A stretch of DNA of 64,000 nucleotides, from the NCBI GenBank assembly GCA_002989075.1, contig PSQN01000006.1, positions 2,059,018 through 2,123,017 on the forward strand, in the 5' to 3' direction. A model generated the notes under the pieces. That model was given only the letters and a program-made list of their open reading frames with translations. It was not told where the DNA came from and searched no databases. Source of the stretch: Arthonia radiata (Eukaryota > Ascomycota > Arthoniomycetes > Arthoniales > Arthoniaceae). This document shows, piece by piece, positions 33,282-46,312 of the stretch. How positions within the stretch are numbered: the first letter of the stretch is position 1; the number at the start of each line of letters is the position of its first letter. A program made the position numbers and the translations under genes.

Positions 33282-33952
33282 ATGCAGCTCTTCAACACTG
33301 TCGCCGCATCTTCCATCCTTCTCACCCTCACCGCCGCTCAGAACTCATCCTCTACCACAAGCGGCAGTACCACCACTGCCCAGAGCAACTACGGGCTTGT
33401 GCCCAGCACAGTCGATATTGGGCTTCGTCAATACTGGTGCAATCAGCAGACGGCGTCATGCCCGCTCATCTGCGGCGATATCAACAACGACGACGCTTCC
33501 ATCATCCAAAACTCATGCTACCCGGTAAGTCACGACTCGCATCCACGGTTCCTCTGCACAGTACATTCCCTGACGTATCTCAGGAATCTCTCACATATCA
33601 ATGCGTCTGCTCCAACGGGCAGTCTCCAAATGCCACACAATACACCCAGACGATCCCGTACTTCGAGTGCACGACCTCAGCCGACCAGTGCGTAGCGAAC
33701 TGCGGACCCAGCGATGCAGAGTGCCAAGGAGCATGCAGGACGAGCAGGAAGTGTGGCGCCACGGACATCAAGAAAGAGAACCGCACCACTCCAACGCCTT
33801 CCAGTCCAGCTGCCACGGCCAGCTCCACGGACGGCATGGACAGCAGCCTCATTAATGGGAGTGGCATGGGAGCCGCCACCACCTTTGGGCCGAGCTTGGG
33901 GTTTGTAGCCTTGGCTGGGCTCGTAACTATGGGTCTCGCTGTCGTCTTGTGA
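33282..33952 (+). CDS. Secreted GPI-anchored DUF7707-type protein
   Basis: Exons 33282-33524 and 33584-33952, a 59-nt intron (phase 0), 203 aa. Signal peptide about residues 1-19. The cysteine module begins WCNQQTASCPLICGDINNDD, then NSCYP, LTYQCVCSNGQSPNATQYTQ, IPYFECTTSADQCVANCG and CQGACRTSRKCG, the pattern of the fungal DUF7707 family. A Ser/Thr-rich linker leads to a C-terminal GPI signal (NGSGMGAA followed by a hydrophobic tail). Probably on the plasma membrane or cell wall; function unknown. Confidence 0.85.
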
Positions 33953-34282
33953 ACGTCGTTGGCTTTGCTTAAGAGCAGTCAAATAAGTTTACGTCGAAGA
34001 CATACGTGGAGCCTAGGAAGACTCATCCGAGAGCTGGCGGCAAACAAGAGAGAAGGACAACATTAAATAATGGCGAGCACGACATATACGATCGAATCAC
34101 AGTAAGGCGTTCGAGGTTTCCGGTAGCAACAAAAGTCGAAACAGCATAGCAGCGCGTCTGATGGCATCGAGCATACGAAGCATGAGCATAGCGTAGCATA
34201 GCATAGTATAGTCAAATAACATCATCATCATCGTAGTCTGACCTTCCTTTTCAAAGCTTCTGTCTGATGGTCAAGGTCTATA
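33953..34282. terminator. Convergent 3' region DUF7707 gene / CFT1
   Basis: 330 bases between convergent 3' ends, expected to hold both polyadenylation regions. A short AGCAT-type tandem (about 34186-34211) lies in it. No ORF. Confidence 0.4.
34186..34211. repeat. Short AGCAT/AGCGT-type tandem repeat
   Basis: Imperfect head-to-tail pentamers AGCAT, AGCGT, AGCAT, AGCAT, AGTAT in the 3' region of CFT1. Confidence 0.6.
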
Positions 34283-37200
34283 TTAAAGCAGGCCTTGGAA
34301 GAGACCACCTGAACATGCTTCCACTTCCTCCCTTCCAGCCTCGACCTCCTCCAAGCCACCTACCCGAGCCCACGCTTCTCTTCTTCCCCTGACTCCAAGC
34401 TCTCTCCACCGCTTGCAAACCTCAACATCCACCATCCCTCTCCCGCTGACATCTGTAGCACTGCCCCAGTACCCGTAGCTTTCCAGGTCAACATTCCTAT
34501 ACGCCCTAGCGTTGAATGCGCATGGTTGTGGCAATACTGACGCAAGGTGCGATTGTAGCGCCGAAAGTCGGCGGTAGCTGTCCTCGGCGAGCGGTGTCAC
34601 TTGGACGATGGACCCCGATATCGTCGGCATTAGAAGTACGTGTTGCGGCGTCTGAACATCGTCTACCTCCATGTCTCCATTTTGGGTTTGGTTGAATTGT
34701 TTGGATAGGTTCGCTGGACAAGGTAAGAGAACCGACGAAGTCGGAGTGTGAGCAGTATGCAATGCCCCTCTATGTATGAGCCTTTCCCCCTTGACGCTTT
34801 TCGGATTGTCTGGATTGAACTCTAACACATGTATATTGCTTTCTGCATCTGCGACCACAACAAACAACGACCTTTGGTGGGGTAGAAAGTCGCACGTCAA
34901 CACTTGCAGCTTCGTGCGCGAGCGTGATAATGAATTGAGGCGGTATGGCGTTGCCTGTTGTTCACGCAAAGATACGTCAGTCAAAGCTTAATCAGTTGAG
35001 ATATACATGAAGACTTACCTCGAAGCCGGCCAATTGAACGCCTTTCAAAGCATCGGCGATCAGTGAAAGACCGGTACCTCTGAGATTTTTGAGCGATGAG
35101 ACGTAACTTGCCACGTCCATGAACGCTACGGGTAGGAGTTGACCGGGGAGATCGTCGCGTAAGCCACGAACGAGAATCTTTTGACCTTGTGCTACCGTAA
35201 GCAGACCCTGGGCTCCGGCTTCTGCGATAGCAGTTACAGGCCCTCTAAACTCCTCGCGTGCGATGAGCTTTAGCTTTCGTGACGTGGTGTGCGGATGAGC
35301 GTGAGCTGGATTCGGCGCGACTTGCACCAAGTCGAAGATGTAGATGCCGCCAAGGCAAGGTAGATCCTCGCCTCGATCGATGGCAGTTCCGGTCACAATA
35401 AAGCTCCGATGATCTTTCGTCGCCTGGGATGTCTCAAGACTAATCGCTTTCAGAGCCGTAATATGTTCGCAGTCGTTAGGAAAGGAGTAGACGTCGCTTA
35501 TCTCCCACGTGTCTGGGTGCAGAAGGTTGAGCGTGCTTTGAAGGACTTGCGGTCGTAGACGTTGTTCTTTATCGTGTGGACGGTGATGGTAGAGCTCATC
35601 AGGCATTGGTATTGAAGACGTGACGCTGACTATGTAGAGAGAGGTCGGGTTGTGGTAAGCCACAGCGTCGATTTCAGCATCGAGTGGTACCCGACGTAAA
35701 GACCACCCGGTAGTACCATACGTCGTAGCGTGTGGAAGTTGAGCAGTATATGCAATGCCTGATCCGCTTGTTACAATCATACCGTGAGAGACACTCTGTG
35801 TATGGGACGGGCTGACATCCTTGATGTCGCTATCGGCAAGCGCAAGTGCTCTCAGTTCTGTTGCCGGCTCTTTCAATAGGATCGAAGGGCTTTCACCTGG
35901 CACGTGAACGGCCTTATATCCACTGACATCTTCCAAAGACCGCATGCTTGCAAGCTTTGAGCCCTCACGTGGCTCGTCGTTTTCTTCGAAGCCTGTACCT
36001 GATATCGCGCATGACTTTCTTAGCCAGCGCAAAGCTGCAGGATCAATGATTTTAACCTCGCTTCCGTCAGTATTGAAAGCCTCATATGTTTCACAGTCAC
36101 CGATTGTGTTGCGAATAACCATGTAAGGCCTGTTGTGCTGTACGGTGCCAATGCTGGTGACCAACATCTCCACTAAGCGCTCGGGTTTGGCTGCACGCCG
36201 AAATGTTGCCTCTTGAGTGAGAATTTGTGGGAGCTGACAAAGATCATCCGCCACGTAGATCGGCGTACTCAGTTTGGCGGTCTCAAAAATTCGCAAAGCG
36301 CCTTTATCGCTCAGCAAGAACAGCGACGCGTCTGAAAGCTCTGTAGCTAGTGCGTGCATGCTACCGCTGATCCATCTCTTCACTGCGAGTTCGTCTGTTT
36401 TTTCAAGATCTTCAAGCTCGCCATCGGCGTCTGCTTTGAACAAAGCTACACTCTGGTCGCTCAAGATAACCAGTAAGTAAGGATCTAAGAAGCTTGCATG
36501 TCGAACCTTGAGTTCCGTCTCAGTCTCTTCGTCTTCTAGAGGAAGAATCTGTGATAGCTTCATCTCAGCGTCGTAAGATCTGATCTCGGAACGCGTCAAC
36601 TGAATCACGCGCTTGCCGGCGGCCAGTGTGCCAGCGTAGAGGGTCTCGGATTCGGCCTCGAAATCAGAGCTCTCGATGGTTTCCAGACTCCCAGATGTAG
36701 TAATGCGGTGCACGCTCGAACGCAGCTGTTCTTCATCTGAAGTCGTGACAATTAGGATGTTGTCGAACATCTCTCCGGCAAGCTTCAGACTCCAGGTCGT
36801 GCGGACGCCAGCTATGTTTAGCTTTTCTTGCTTGTCCACTTCGACGTGCCCGTGGAGGAACGACAGGCCTCCAGATCGACCACAACCTGTGGGAATTGCG
36901 AGTTGCAGAGATTCAGCAGATGCTGCAGTGGAAGTTTCATCAGGCTGGAGTCTCCGGCGCTTGCGAGGCGTGAAAATTGGGTCTCCCAGAGACGTTAGGT
37001 TGACTAATCCATCCGCAACTCTGAAAGTGGTATCACTTGCGCCTTGCGTCATGGATCTTGAATTTGTCTTCTGCAATGGCGCGTCTTCACCATATAAATC
37101 ATCTTCGTCTTCAACGTTCTCATCGGAGTCCTCTTCAGCGTTCAAGTCTGCCATTTCCGCATGCGACCGCTTGCGTGATAATTGCGAGATGTTCGATTTG

Positions 37201-38504
37201 CAATACAGAAGAGCGGAATCTGCCGTTGAGCTTCCGAGGAAGAGCATGTTAGGAGTCGCACAGGCAGCACAAGATAATGCGGATCCGATGGATAAGCCAC
37301 CTTGCTCCCGGGACACGCGCTTGATGGTCGTCGAAGCAACAGATCTTCCATCCATGGTGAAGCCGAGAATTGCCAAATCACCGGTATCAAGCGCTAACAA
37401 GAGACAAGTTGGCTGAGTTGGCAAGGGATGCACAACAGCCCCTTCCAGCTTCATGCCAAGCTCGCTCTGATCGCTCATGGGCAACGATGACTGTTCCTTT
37501 GCAAAATTGTTGACCGCCACTGCGTATACCTTGCCTGACTGGTCAATGTGTATGACCTCGTTAGTACCGATCAGGAGCGATCCACCTATCGGCAACTCGA
37601 GCGGTAACAGCTTGAATAGATCTGACGGCAATCCGGCGATGGATTGCAGCGGAGTCCGCGCGCGTTGTGTAACGTCGAGGGTAAATGCCGCATAGACGAT
37701 GACATCTCTGCGCTCGGCCTCGATGGAGTTAGAAGGGGATTGGTTTGCATACAAGATCCCCAAAGTGGGCTCCCTGTATTCATGAAGAAATGCGAGGTCG
37801 ATTGGGTCGAGAATGGCGGGATCGAGTGCGGTGAGCTGCAGTACAAAAGACGCGCCATAGGGTGTTTCTTCCTTCGAGGACGCTCCCTGCGTGTTTTTTC
37901 GCGCATGATCCTCACGTGGGCCATCCAGTTGAGCATCATAATCTTCGAGGTCAAAATCGGACTCGTTCTGGAATGGCAAGATAGCCAAATGCCGTTGCCC
38001 AAACTTCAGAGCAGCACATCTATGGCTGGGATCGACAGTGAGATAACTGGCGAATTGGGACAATGCTGGTGTCCATGGGCTTCCCCGAAGGATTTCGTCC
38101 TCATAGTAGTGAATCGAAGTGGTAGTCAGGCCATGAGCTTCTGGATCCCATTCAACAAGAGAAAATTTAGCATCTCGAACTGCGACTAGAAGACCTTGTC
38201 CCCCGGACAATGAGCTTCGCAATTTCACTGCTGCCAGAGACGTTACTGATCCAGCAATGGGATACTCGCCGATAAGCACGAGCCTTTGATTGGAGTTTTC
38301 GTCGTTTCCATTGGCCAGCTCATTATTTGAGCCATCGGTGACGATTCCTAGCTCGTCGACCGCTGTTGTTAGAGATTGCACCTCAAATAGTTGTAGCAAG
38401 GAGGTCTTCGCGACGATGAGGTTATGAGACTGCGCATTCACGAATGGGAGGGCTACGGCGTGAGTGACGGCTGTCGGTGGTATCAGTTCCGCGCATGCTT
38501 GCAT
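34283..38504 (-). CDS. CFT1: CFT1 / CPSF160, cleavage and polyadenylation factor subunit
   Basis: Largest scaffold of the cleavage and polyadenylation factor, made of beta-propellers and needed for recognition and cutting of mRNA 3' ends. Exons 38504-35019 and 34954-34283, a 64-nt intron (phase 0, joining QLAGFE to ATPYRLNSL); 1385 aa, the usual size. Conserved segments include VTHAVALPFVNAQSHNLIVA at the N terminus, EEDSDENVEDEDDLYGEDAP, GRSGGLSFLHGHVEV, and near the C terminus FMDVASYVSSLKNLRGTGLS with LIADALKGVQLAGFE and ADAESNIHVLEFNPDNPKS. Start ATG 38504 lies only 166 bp from the transposon island, so its promoter has been shortened or altered. Confidence 0.95.
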
Positions 38505-38662
38505 GATCCCTTCAGTAATGTCGCTTTATGTTGTGTGAACGTTACCATCCTCGTTGTTGTCGAAAGGGGAAAGCTCGAGGTCGCGTCCGGCCTAGCAGAA
38601 AGAGTGGTTAGCGTGATACATCCGTATGGCTCAAAAAGGCAAGTGTGGCCTCATGTATGCTA

Positions 38663-38669
38663 GCGTGAC
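38663..38669. repeat. Target-site duplication, left copy (GCGTGAC)
   Basis: GCGTGAC directly abuts the left TIR and recurs at 49610-49616 directly after the right TIR. Confidence 0.8.
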
Positions 38670-38709
38670 ACGCGGTGGACAAAAATAGTGGCTCACCAAA
38701 AGCTTGGCA
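38670..38709 (+). repeat. Terminal inverted repeat, left
   Basis: Starts ACGCGGTGGACAAAAATAG and ends CACCAAAAGCTTGGCA; matches the reverse complement of 49570-49609 at 39 of 40 positions. Confidence 0.9.
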
Positions 38710-39439
38710 ACAATTTTGATAATGATATAACTTCAATTAGCAATATCACCCGCAAAACTAGGCCGATTTTAATAAAACTAAAAGTGTCAGACTTGCCGAA
38801 AGCAGCTCTTTCTATTGATACTAAGAATAGTATCAGAATCCTATAAATGCGCCCTCTCCCTCCTTTATCTGATACAACCTCTCCGGCATACTTAAGCACT
38901 ATTTATTAATTGTCAGCTGCTTTAATTTATTGTGCTACGAGCTATAGGTAATATCTTCTATCTCCTTTCTAGTCTAGTACAGTACGTGCTTTAGGGACTA
39001 CTTTAAAGGCTGCTAGGCGTTCTTAACTAGTACTAGGTTAGGCGACCCGCTACATTTAAAGTAGTATTAAAGGTTATTATCGCGTTTCTACTCTTATACT
39101 ATATCCTTTTTCCCTTTTAGAATACTATAGGATAAGTTATAATTCTCTTTAAGCACAAAGTTTACTTTAGAAAGCTATAGTTAATAACTTTGTCTAAAAT
39201 CTAGTTTTAATAGATAAGTATAGTTATCTTACTGTTCTTATTTAAGGGTATATTATAGAAATAGAGGCCCGATTAAAACTTATAGCTAATAGCGGTCTAA
39301 ATATATAGTTTATCTTTGTCTTTTAGCTACGGCTCTTATATATAGTAAATATAATTAGTGTTAGAAATTAACTAACTAGCTGGTTAGCTAGAATCCCTAG
39401 GGGCCTAGAGTATCGGACAGGTCCTACCAGCTGTCTCGG

Positions 39440-39911
39440 TGTAACGCCGGTCGCTGGGAGGACCGAACTAAGGCTTACTTGCCTTGTGTACTTGTCGACC
39501 TTGGTGGTGGGTGTCTCGTGTGCTAGAGACTAAAAGGCAGGAGAGGCGAGACAGATCACAGAGGGTGAGAGGGGCTTGACTAGAGTAGATAGAAGGTAAA
39601 GTACGTTACCTAAATATAGTTAAAGAACTCATATTTAGATGTTAAGTTAACAGACTAAAGTTTATCCTAAGGTCGGCCATCAGTCTAGCTATATAATCTA
39701 AGGTACATAGGGAAGTTTCTCTGTATCTATTAATTTTAATAATGCCTATATCGGGTTTATAGGGAACGTAGGCTCTTATAGCCGTCTTGTTCGATAATGC
39801 TTATAGCGGGTTTATAGGCTTAGTCGGGAATAATGCTAGTAGGGCTAAGATAACTGGCGGTAGTTAATACTTGAGTGCACGCTAGGCCGTCTGGGGCTGG
39901 TGCCCGTAACA
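39440..39911 (-). repeat. LTR (3' LTR of the Gypsy element), 472 bp
   Basis: Begins TGTAACGCCGG and ends CCCGTAACA on the plus strand (TG...CA). The same length as the LTR at 46313-46784, from which it differs only by transitions as far as I can count. Confidence 0.93.
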
Positions 39912-40098
39912 CAATCTCCCCTCTTCTAGTCAAATCGTCCTCGATTGACCCTCAGCCTTTTAAACACCTATAAGTTACGTTTCGTCTCTCCCTTTCGTAA
40001 CTAATCTGTAAGTCGCTATACTTCGCATAAAGTCCGTTGCTGTGGGTCCTAATAAAAAGTATAGCTAATACCTGTTAATTAAAGTCTACGGTATCGAA

Positions 40099-40690
40099 AT
40101 GCCTCCTTGTTCTAAATGTGTGTCGATTAAGGAAAGATGTGTGGTTTAGTTTGAGAAGGCGACGTGTTTAGTGTGTACTCGGGATAAGAAGAGTTATAAT
40201 TTACGGGTATTAATAGTAGATAGTATACCTTGTTAGTGTCCTTTTATAGTAACTAGAACTAACTTAATTGCAGCGCGTTCGGTTTATTTTTAATATTCCT
40301 CTTAGTCGGCTGCCCTTTAGCGTACAAAGAGCCAATTACGTGCGTTAAAGGCTTAAATAGCAGCGTTGGTTGCGGTTGTGCAGCGTAACCGATTTAAGGT
40401 CCGAAAGTTAAAAGAGGAGGTTAAGAAGACTTGTACGCGGGCAGCAGCGAAGTTAGCTTAGAATAAGTTGTTAGAGTAAGAGGAGTTTACTATGTCGATG
40501 GCTGGTAGTGATACGTTTAAATGTCCGAGCGAGTTATCTATTGACTTTTAGAGTAACTCCTATTTGATGTTAGGTAGTAGTCCTGTAACGTAGTAGGCTG
40601 GTTCGTTTAAGAGTAATCTAGGTACCAGCGAGGCACACTAGATAGTAGATTAGAGTGTTAGTGCTGCTACGACCGATTAATATTTTGGTC
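40099..40690 (+). pseudogene. Antisense ORF remnant inside the Gypsy element
   Basis: On the strand opposite to gag-pol, between the integrase region and the 3' LTR, a decayed reading frame opens with a cysteine-rich segment (MPPCSKCVSIKERC) and continues into a basic, Lys/Arg/Ala-rich, coiled-coil-like stretch. The paired cysteines suggest a zinc-binding head. It is broken by several RIP-type stops. Its place, downstream of pol and antisense, is not part of the minimal gag-pol plan of Ty3/Gypsy elements. Confidence 0.5.
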
Positions 40691-43600
40691 TTAATATCGT
40701 TAAATAGTGTCTTTATAGTTAGTTAAGTTTTATTTTAGTTTCCATTAATTTTTATATTTAGAATATCCTTTCTACTTTATAAGATACTGTTGTTTGCCTC
40801 GATGTTGTCTATAGGCTCGAATCGTTTTAACCTTATACTTGGGTTCTTGGTTGTTAGGAAGGATTTCTAGGTTGAGTCGTTCTACTTCTTAGGAGTAGGC
40901 TGGCTTCAACAGCGCTACGTAGAATACAGGATATATTCTTATTGTCCTCGGGAGTTTAAGTTTAAAGGTTACAGGTCTTAATTGCTGTAAGATTTTAAAC
41001 GGTTCTGTTTTAGTGTAGTTAAGTTTTTTACTTGGTCTGATAGTTTTTAAGTTTCTTATAAGTAAGTAAGCTCTTCCCCCTTCTTTTATGCTTGTATTCG
41101 GGGTCGCTCTTAATTTGTTATACTATTTTCTTGTTCGTTCGTTAATAAACTTGCTGTTAGCCTTTAACTGCTAGTGCAGGGTCTTTATATTCGTCGCTAT
41201 TCGTGTAGCAGTGTCGTTTTCTGCAGTGTTTTGCAGTTATCTACTCTAAAGAGGGTAATAGCCGTATAAGGCATAGAACGGTATCGTTTTGGTTGTGTCG
41301 TTTTTTGTATTGTTGTGCGCTGCTTACGCTACTGGTAGTAATTGTACCTAGTCGTTCTGCTGGTAGTTAATGTATGCTTAGAGATACTGTTTTAGTGTTT
41401 AATTTGTTTGTTCTATCTATCCGTCTGTTTGCGGGTAAAATAACGTTAATATCTTTTGCTTTGTCCCTAGCTATTGCATCAGGGATATTTAAAATTGTAA
41501 GACGAATTTCTGGTCTCTGTCTAAGACAATTCTTTGTGGTTAACTATAGTTTGCTAAGATAATTCGAAGGAAGGTATATACTAATTGTTCTAAGTTGCTA
41601 GCTTTCTTGTAAGGTACGAAGTACGCGTACTTTATTAGTTTGTTGTATATAACTAGGATAGCGTCGTAAGCTACTTCTGTAAGTAGATCCTTGGAGGTTA
41701 GTAACTTAGTAATAAAGTTTAGTAAGACTGTATACTATAGTCTTTCAGGTGTCTCTAGTGGTTGTAGTTCACCGTATAGTAAATGCCTCGGGTGCTTGGT
41801 TCTTGCGCATACGTCGCATTCTTAGATATAATTTTCGACGTAATGTTAAATTCTTGGGATATAGTAGGTTCGTGTAATCTTTTTAATAGTGTTGTCGATG
41901 CCCTTGTGTTTCTTCGTTGGGTTATTGTGAAAGTTACTAATAATGTGTCGGATTAGATTCCTCGGAACGTAGATCTTGCCTTAAAATTCGTAATAGCCCT
42001 TGCTGTTTTTTAGTTAGTCCTAGGTGTCGTTTCTCGTTTTCCTGGTAAGTTTTAGGATCGTTCAGGATGTCTAGGATTCGGCTATCCGGTTCGATAACAA
42101 ACTCTGTTGTTATAGCCAATTGATTGTATCTAATCTCGTTATTGTGTTCTCGGAATATTGTATGCTTAACGTGTTCCTTGTTATTAAGATAATCGGGTCG
42201 TCGGCTTAGAGCGTTAGCTCTATCGTTCTTAGAACCCTTCTTGTAGATAATAATAAAGTCGTACGGAGCTATAGTTTCTAACTATCTAACTTGTCTGCAG
42301 TTGAGTTTCTTTGTTGTTGTAAAATAAGTTAGGTTCTTATAGTCTATATATACTATAATTGTATAGTTAGCTCCTTCTAGGTAAGCTCGCTATATTTTAA
42401 ATGCTGCTATAATAGCTAAAAGCTCTTTATCGTAAATGTTATAGTTCTGTTCTGTAAGTAACATTTTTCTTGAGTAGAAAGCTACTAGTCTAAGCTTTCC
42501 TTCCTTGTTATTTTAACTTATACATGCTCCAATTATATAGTCTAATGCATCTATTTCTATAATAATCGGTAGGTTGGGGTCGAATATTGCTAGTACGGGC
42601 TCGATTTTAAAAGCTTCCTTAAGCTCTTTAAATGCTGATTGTTCTTTTTGCGTCTAAGAAAATTCTGTCGATTATTTTGTCTGTTGAGACAGCGGTGCTG
42701 TAATTCGGCTAAAGTTGGATATCTATCGCCTATAGTAATTAACAAAACTAAGAAACTGTTGTAACTGTTTTACATTCTTTAGTATAAGCTAGGTTAGAAC
42801 AGATTAGATCTTTGAATCTTCTATTTAGAGACCGTGCTCGGTAATTATAAATCTAAAAAATTCAACGGATTGTTGATAAAACTGGGTTTTCTCGATATCG
42901 ATTTGTAAATCGGTACGCGCTAATCTCTCTAATACCTTCTTAATATGTTCTTTATGTTCTTTTAGTATACGGCTGTATACTAGGATATCGTCTAGATAAG
43001 TAGTTATAAATATATCTAGGTAATCGCTGAGTGTGTTGTTAATTAGCTTCTAAAATAATACTAGTGCGTTTATTAGTTCAAAGGGTATAACGCAATACTC
43101 AAAAAGTCTGTATCTAGTACAGAAGGCTGTTTTTTATTCTTTATCTTCTTTTATATAAATTAAGTTGTAGGCTCCTTGTAGATTAAACTTAGTAAACTAT
43201 TGCGCGTTATACAATCGGTCTGTTATTTCGTTAATGCGTAGTAAAGAGTATTAATTTTTAATAGTTACCTTGTTTAGCTGTCTATAATTTACGTAGAGTC
43301 GTAGTTTGCTATTCTTCTTTAGTACGAAGAGTATCAGGTATCCGACTAGTAATATTAATTTCCGGATAAATCCTTTCTTAAGATTCTTATTAAGATAGTC
43401 GCGGAGCGCTTAATTTTCTGCTTCTAATAGAGAGTATATTGGACTAAATATTGGCGTCTTACCTTCTTGTAAAGGTATTATATAATCTTACGGTTTGTGT
43501 TCTAGGAGAGCTAAGTCTAGCTTAGCTTCTTTAAACAGATATCGAAATTGATTGTATTCCTCTAGTACTTTAGTAATTAACTGAGTACTTGTTGTCGTGT

Positions 43601-46312
43601 AGAATCGTTGGCGTGCAGTCGTCTCTTGTTTATACTTGCGTGTAGTTAGCTATAGACAAGATACTGTGTTAAACTCCTCTCATAGGATGTCTGAATGTCG
43701 GAGTGTAGTGGTGCTAACCCGCGTAAGTTCTTTATTGCGCTCCTTATTCTTACTACTAAAATTAGCTTGTAGGGTATCTGTTCCGTAGAACGACTCTTAT
43801 TTAGAGTGCTTATACTTAGTAAAGAGGAGTTTCTTAATTCTCTAATTTACCTTTAGGTTATATTGTTGTAACTAAGGTATACCTAACACAGTATGATGCT
43901 GATTAATATTTACGATATTATAAGTAATTTCTTCTTAATAGTCCTTAATTATTATACCTATTGGTAAAGTCTTATAGTCGACTCTTTCCTCTGCCCCTTA
44001 AAATCTGAACAGTACGTAGGGTAATTTCTTTTTTTGTATTTATATTTAGTACTCCTTAACGTAGCGTATTAAGATAAAGTTGCCTGTTGCGTCTAAATCG
44101 ATTATAATTTTAATATTTCTATAGTTTATTGTTGCCCAAGTGTGCAGGTATATTCTATAAGCAGCTAAGCTTATGTAGAGCTAGACTCCTAGAGAGTCTA
44201 ACCGTTAGATAAGTCGGTACTGCTGCCCTTAAAGCAGTCGGCCTAGTCTTTTCTCTGTTAATTGTATACGTTCTAGAGTATTTTGGGTACTGGAACCTAT
44301 TGTCGGTTGATTTGCTATAAGAATTCCTGTGTAAGGTGTTCTAGTACTACTTTTATTATAACGTCTGGTTTGTTGTTTACGATCCCTGCTTTAATTATAC
44401 AACTATCGCTAGTTAAAATTTGTTGTATCTATAGGTTATACATTGTTAGTCGAAGATATTAATACTAACTACGTAATTCTAGACCCCTAATAAGGTGGTC
44501 TACTAGTCGTCGTAAGTGTAAGTAAATGTATCCCGGAATGTTGTTAATGTCTCTATCAGCGCTTAACTTTCTATTATAGAAGACTAGCTAACAAAGTCTC
44601 TATATTATTCCTTTCCAACGGATTAGGGTTTGCTGTTCCTAGTTAATGTCGTTCTTGAGCAAGGATCCTGTATCATTAGAATCTATATTTTTATCTTTAA
44701 GTCGTTATCTTGTCTATAACGTATCGTAGCTGCTATCTTGCTTAGCTTCTACAATCTATTCTTCCTTAGATTCCCCTTAGGTTTCTAGATAAGGTGACCT
44801 AGGTCGTTCTCGAGCGAGGCCTAGTTCTTGTGTCGAACCTTGTTTCGGAGATGTCGGTTTCTTTGGTTACTATCTTGATCCCAATTTGTTAGATTCGTGG
44901 GTCGTGTAATTATTATCGTAGCACGCAGTCTAGGATAGTGTTTTGTGTAGTGTAGCGGTATCTCGTACCTACTGTCTCGGAATAGTGCGGTTAATGTTAT
45001 TTTAGTTCTATAGGTTTCGTTGTTCCTGTTTTATTTGTCGTTCTTTTGTTTCTTCCTATAACTTAATGTCTGTATCTCAGTTTTTGTGTAAATTAAACAA
45101 ATTCTACTCGTAGCGCTTCTCGTTGAACGAAGCCTGGTGAGTGTTTCCCTGGTTATAGAAGGTATTCTAGTAGATGTTCTTCTGCTCCTTAGTTAGTTTA
45201 GTAACGTACTTATACTAGTTCTAGATAGTCTTCTGTAGAAGACCCAATTCTTGCAGGAGACAGCCCTCGGTCGGGTCCTTCTGCCAGCGGTCGGAGAAGG
45301 CTGCTAGTAGTTTTATTGCCTTATTACGACCGTTGTCCTCTTTTGTCTAAGTAGTTATATTAAACTGTTGTTGTAGGAAACAGAGTTTCTAAGATCGATT
45401 GTTGTGCCCGTTTCTGTCGGTACTATTGAACTATTGTTTCTTAGAACGGTATTCTTTAACTTAATGCCCTAGTTTTCCGTAATATAAGCATAGCTTATTC
45501 TTTATTCTGTGTTCTCGTTCCTGGTTGTTTAGTTTCCCTCAAGGCTTAATAAAATCTAACTCTATTGGATCGCCTTAGTCTTGTCGTAAGTTCGCTCGAT
45601 TTTTTGTTTTATAGAATCTATTAGTAGGGTTACCCTTCTTTTCTATTTATCTTTTAAAGTTACTGTCGTTAATCTCTTTTACTCGTTGTATAAAGTTATT
45701 GAGATTATTAAACTTCTCTTTACAAATATAGATTATTTCCTTAATATAATCCTTAAGTCTTTCGTAAAAGGTCTCGATAAGAGGTTTCTCGTTCTATCCT
45801 ATTTAATTAGCATACTGTATAAATTCGGCGGCGTATCTGCTTGCTGGTCCTATTTGTTTAAGGTTTCTAAGCTTCCTAGTAGCGACGCGTCTAGCGTCGG
45901 TCTGTCTAAAGATTTTGCGAAGCTTCCTCTAAAAGAAGATAAAGCTAGCGAAGAACTTGTCGGTGTCCTTGCGCCTACTCTTTATCGGAGTAAATAAGAA
46001 ATCGTCGAGGTAGTACTCGACCTACTTGTAAGTATCTCTGTCTATATAAGAGGTAGCGAATAGAACTATAGTAGTATCGTTCAGAAACTAATCTTTGTAA
46101 GTTTTAAAGTACACGGCTAGGCGTATTAAGAATAAAGTAACTTTAGAACGTTTATCTAAGAAGCTTTTTCTTATCTTAGTGTTAACGTCCGATATCTTAC
46201 TCGTGCTAGCTATTCTGTTGGCCAACCTATCCGCAGCGTCGCGGCTGTTAAGTGCTGAAGTAGTAGACATAATTAATCTGCTTTCTCTGCTTTTATAGCG
46301 AGTCTATTAAAG

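Noticed and set aside
41374-41562. Short hydrophobic plus-strand frame inside the Gypsy element
   Set aside because: It lies antisense to the integrase region in AT-rich mutated DNA; composition alone explains it.
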